A DNA stretch of 6,729 bases, taken from Planctomycetota bacterium (lineage in GTDB: Bacteria; Planctomycetota; Phycisphaerae; Sedimentisphaerales; Anaerobacaceae). The stretch spans positions 1-6,729 of the forward strand of contig QNBZ01000073.1 of NCBI GenBank assembly GCA_003644295.1, given 5' to 3'. The notes under the pieces were generated by a model. The model searched no databases. It had not been told where the DNA came from and was given only the letters and a program-made list of their open reading frames with translations. Positions 4,717 to 6,729 of the stretch are shown here, piece after piece (position 1 is the stretch's first letter; every line of letters starts with the position of its first letter). The translations under genes and the position numbers were made by a program.

Positions 4717-6462
4717 ATGGCTCGGCATATCAAAAAACTATTTGGCTTATACCTGATTGGCTGCGTGGCGGCAATATCTATACTCACAAGTGCCGCTGCC
4801 CAAAGCGAAAATAAGTCGATACAAAAGACGCTGCAACCGCAAGGGCTGGACAGTATCGGGGTTTATGCGTTGAGGCAGACAGCCCCTTCTTTAACCGGCT
4901 CCGGCGTCAAATTCGCCGTCATCTGTCGAAGCATTACTTATATCAATGGCGAACCACAAAATGATTACCGACCGAATACCGAGCACAACTGCTTAAAGAC
5001 CAGCCGAATAAGTTTCTGCGATGAACACGAAGCTCTGGCTGGACTTTCTCCTCACTCAACAGCTATATGCTCAATACTGCTCGGCGAGGATGCTAACGCA
5101 TTTAATCAGCAATTGGGTAAATTTTATTATCAAGGCGCAGCACCGCAGGCACAGGCCGACATCTACGAATTTTGGCATTTCTTAACTAACAACGTGTTCC
5201 AGTTCTGCCCGCCTGACGCAGATATTGTAACTGTCAGCATTGGCAGTCAGTTTGAAGATTGGTGGACAAGAGGGATTGAAGCGATGGCTGAACATTATGG
5301 CCTTATCATCGTAGCTGGCATAGGCAACGGCTCAAATGCTTATGACCCAGTTCTTTACCCTGCGGCGGGGGCGAACGTCATCGGCGTCGGCGTAGTTGAT
5401 TCTGTAAGGACAAAAAATCCGGCGACCAATCTGGCGCATTTCTCATTGGCGTATCCGGAGCATTCGAGTTTCGGCCCAACCGCAGATGGACGGTGCAAGC
5501 CGGACATTGTTGCCCCCGGCAATTTGCTCGCCGCCGATTTCAATGCGCCGAACAGCTATCAGCCGACCGGCAACTGGTCGAGCTTTTCAACGCCGACTGT
5601 TGCAGGTACAATCGGCCTGCTCGTTCAAAAAGCCAAACAGGACCCAAACCTGGCTTTAGCCGTTTCGCCGGATGGTGGTAATTGTGTAATCAAGGCCATC
5701 CTGCTCAATTCCGCAACCAAACTGCCATACTGGCACAAGGGCCGAGTCCAAAAAGATGATGACCACGTTGCACCACTGGACTACATTCAGGGAGCTGGAA
5801 TGCTGAATGCCACAGGCGCTTATCAACAATTGGTTGCCGGACGAAGCGAGCCGAACAATGTCTCAACAGTCGGCTGGGACAATAATCTGCTGCAAACAGA
5901 ACAGGTTCCTGAGAGTATTTACAAAATTACCCTCACAGAACCAGCTGACAAATTCATTACCGCCACGTTGGTCTGGAACAGGCACTACAATAATGTTTAT
6001 CCTTTCGAGCCGATGCACGAGAAAGATGCTAACCTTCGTCTCGAACTCTGGGCGGTTGATTCAAACGACCCAAACAATGATTATCTGCTCGATTACAGCG
6101 ACAGCAACACCGACAACATTGAGCATATTTACTGCCGAGCAGATGCCAACTATACTAATTATGAAATTGCAGTCTCATACAGTGATACGTCTAACTTTGT
6201 AACGCAGCTATACGGCTTGGCATGGAAGACAAGCGAAGCACCTGACAGCGATAATATTTTCTGGTATGACTTAAACGCAGATGGCATCGTCAACGATTTG
6301 GATTTTACCATCCTTTCTGACAATTTGATAACAAGTATTAAGTCGCCTGATAGCTGCCTGCTTGGCGACATCAATACGGATGGCGTAATTGATGTTAATG
6401 ATTTGCGAATCCTTATAAAGCACAAAGGCCTCGAAGCCAACTGGTACACAATTAGTCATTAG
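4717..6462 (+). CDS. Exported S8 (subtilisin-like) family protein with dockerin-type C-terminus; catalytic Asp replaced
   Basis: 581 residues. Order: signal peptide (1-28: ARHIKK, then a hydrophobic run, likely cut at AAA|Q); subtilase domain about 45-320; a beta-sandwich-like region about 395-510 with TLVWN and a DANLRLELWAVD segment, as in the domain that follows some S8A proteases; then a dockerin-like pair of 12-residue calcium loops, DLNADGIVNDLD (518-529) and DINTDGVIDVND (551-562). Subtilase landmarks: His in SPHSTAICSILLG (H113), oxyanion Asn in VAGIGNG (N204), SSFGPTADGRCKPDIVAPG (250-268), and the Ser block WSSFSTPTVAG (287-297, S289). The strand that should carry the catalytic Asp reads VKFAVICRS, with C70 in place of Asp, so activity is doubtful. 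ATG 4717 is chosen because it starts the signal peptide and has GGAG seven bases upstream; TTG 4678 would add 13 residues. No neighbouring substrate, cohesin or scaffoldin gene is visible. Confidence 0.9.
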   Translation: MARHIKKLFGLYLIGCVAAISILTSAAAQSENKSIQKTLQPQGLDSIGVYALRQTAPSLTGSGVKFAVICRSITYINGEPQNDYRPNTEHNCLKTSRISFCDEHEALAGLSPHSTAICSILLGEDANAFNQQLGKFYYQGAAPQAQADIYEFWHFLTNNVFQFCPPDADIVTVSIGSQFEDWWTRGIEAMAEHYGLIIVAGIGNGSNAYDPVLYPAAGANVIGVGVVDSVRTKNPATNLAHFSLAYPEHSSFGPTADGRCKPDIVAPGNLLAADFNAPNSYQPTGNWSSFSTPTVAGTIGLLVQKAKQDPNLALAVSPDGGNCVIKAILLNSATKLPYWHKGRVQKDDDHVAPLDYIQGAGMLNATGAYQQLVAGRSEPNNVSTVGWDNNLLQTEQVPESIYKITLTEPADKFITATLVWNRHYNNVYPFEPMHEKDANLRLELWAVDSNDPNNDYLLDYSDSNTDNIEHIYCRADANYTNYEIAVSYSDTSNFVTQLYGLAWKTSEAPDSDNIFWYDLNADGIVNDLDFTILSDNLITSIKSPDSCLLGDINTDGVIDVNDLRILIKHKGLEANWYTISH

Positions 6463-6485
6463 TATTTAGTTGTCAGTATTTAGCC
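6451..6485. repeat. Heptanucleotide repeat at the 3' end of the S8-like gene
   Basis: Five 7-base units in phase: ATTAGTC, ATTAGTA, TTTAGTT, GTCAGTA, TTTAGCC. They are degenerate but share a TTAGT/TCAGT core, and a 14-base period is exact over 6461-6483. The gene's TAG stop (6460-6462) lies inside the second unit, so the last residues (ISH) come from the repeat. The complement contains ACTAAT cores like those of the 1895-1936 tract. Confidence 0.75.
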
Positions 6486-6616
6486 CCACCTGCCTGCTCT
6501 CCGTCAGAAGTCCCTGCGACTGAGCAATTTGTGCCTTTTGAATTTGCCTTCGCCAAAGCTACGGTGGACAAGTCGGCTGGCAAGTGTGATACCAATTGGA
6601 GTTAACTTTTGCGCCC

Positions 6617-6687
6617 TGTCATTCCCGCGAAAGCGGGAATCCATAGGTTTATATATGTATTGGATGCCTGCTTTCGCAGGCATGACA
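6617..6687. repeat. MITE/REP-like element: two inverted 27-base arms, each a hairpin (dRS3-like)
   Basis: Left arm 6617-6643 and right arm 6661-6687 are inverted copies (23 of 27 positions identical) separated by 17 AT-rich bases. Each arm contains its own 8-bp stem closed by GAAA read on the appropriate strand: ATTCCCGC/GCGGGAAT at 6621-6640, and ATGCCTGC/GCAGGCAT at 6664-6683. The four differences between arms are two compensatory base-pair swaps (T-A to G-C, C-G to T-A). The left hairpin fits ATTCCC-N8-GGGAAT, the form of Neisseria dRS3 repeats, and outer TGTCA/TGACA ends delimit the element. No clear target-site duplication is visible. It could also end transcription of the upstream gene, though no T-run follows. 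Confidence 0.85.
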
Positions 6688-6729
6688 CAATAATTGATTG
6701 TCTGTCAAAAAGCGCATTTACTTAGTCCA

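Noticed and set aside
6544..6583. TTGCC/GGCAA inverted ends around CTTCGCCAAAGCTACGG, recalling widely dispersed palindromic repeats
   Set aside because: The internal pairing is poor and the match is from memory only. Without a genome-wide copy count it cannot be called a repeat.
6617..6687. Rho-independent terminator for the S8-like gene
   Set aside because: The hairpins are strong but no T-run follows either arm, and the symmetry of the two arms fits a repeat element better.

Overview
The window reads as accessory-to-core chromosomal DNA from an uncultured-type bacterium, most likely of the Planctomycetes (Phycisphaerae/Sedimentisphaerales-like). This is an inference from the secreted subtilase-like protein ending in a dockerin-type calcium-binding repeat pair, the PyrR-led pyrimidine genes, the TTG/GTG start candidates and the moderate base composition. 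No rRNA or other phylogenetic marker is present, so the placement is tentative.

Layout. Everything left of about 4340 that looks like a gene is on the minus strand and everything to the right is on the plus strand, with a divergent intergenic region of about 340-380 bases between. In transcription order on the minus strand: a PilZ (YcgR-like) protein (4338-3514); then, behind its own sigma70-like promoter (3478-3450), pyrR (3407-2880), pyrB (from about 2908 to 1934), pyrC (1881-583) and a YacP-like NYN-domain putative RNase (488-12). PyrB and PyrC catalyse the second and third steps of de novo UMP synthesis. PyrR is the uracil-sensing regulator/UPRTase that usually precedes them. pyrR and pyrB overlap, which suggests translational coupling. 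The leader before pyrR is only about 36 nt and shows no PyrR-binding attenuator. On the plus strand, one long gene (4717-6462) encodes an exported S8-like protein whose catalytic Asp position is Cys, followed by a beta-sandwich-like region and a dockerin-like tail.

The most distinctive signal is outside the genes. Four tracts of tandem repeats with a strict 7-base period occur in 6.7 kb: 490-517 (with an inverted counterpart at 553-573), 1737-1769 (inside pyrC, read in frame), 1895-1936 (between pyrB and pyrC, supplying the pyrB stop) and 6451-6485 (supplying the stop of the secreted protein gene). They resemble in kind, not in sequence, the heptanucleotide STRR repeats of filamentous cyanobacteria. 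In addition, 6617-6687 holds a small element of two inverted 27-base arms. Each arm folds into its own hairpin, and the arms differ only by compensatory changes. The left arm fits the ATTCCC-N8-GGGAAT form known from Neisseria dRS3 repeats.

The 154 bases between the secreted protein gene and the hairpin element (6463-6616), and the last 42 bases (6688-6729), contain no gene I can support.
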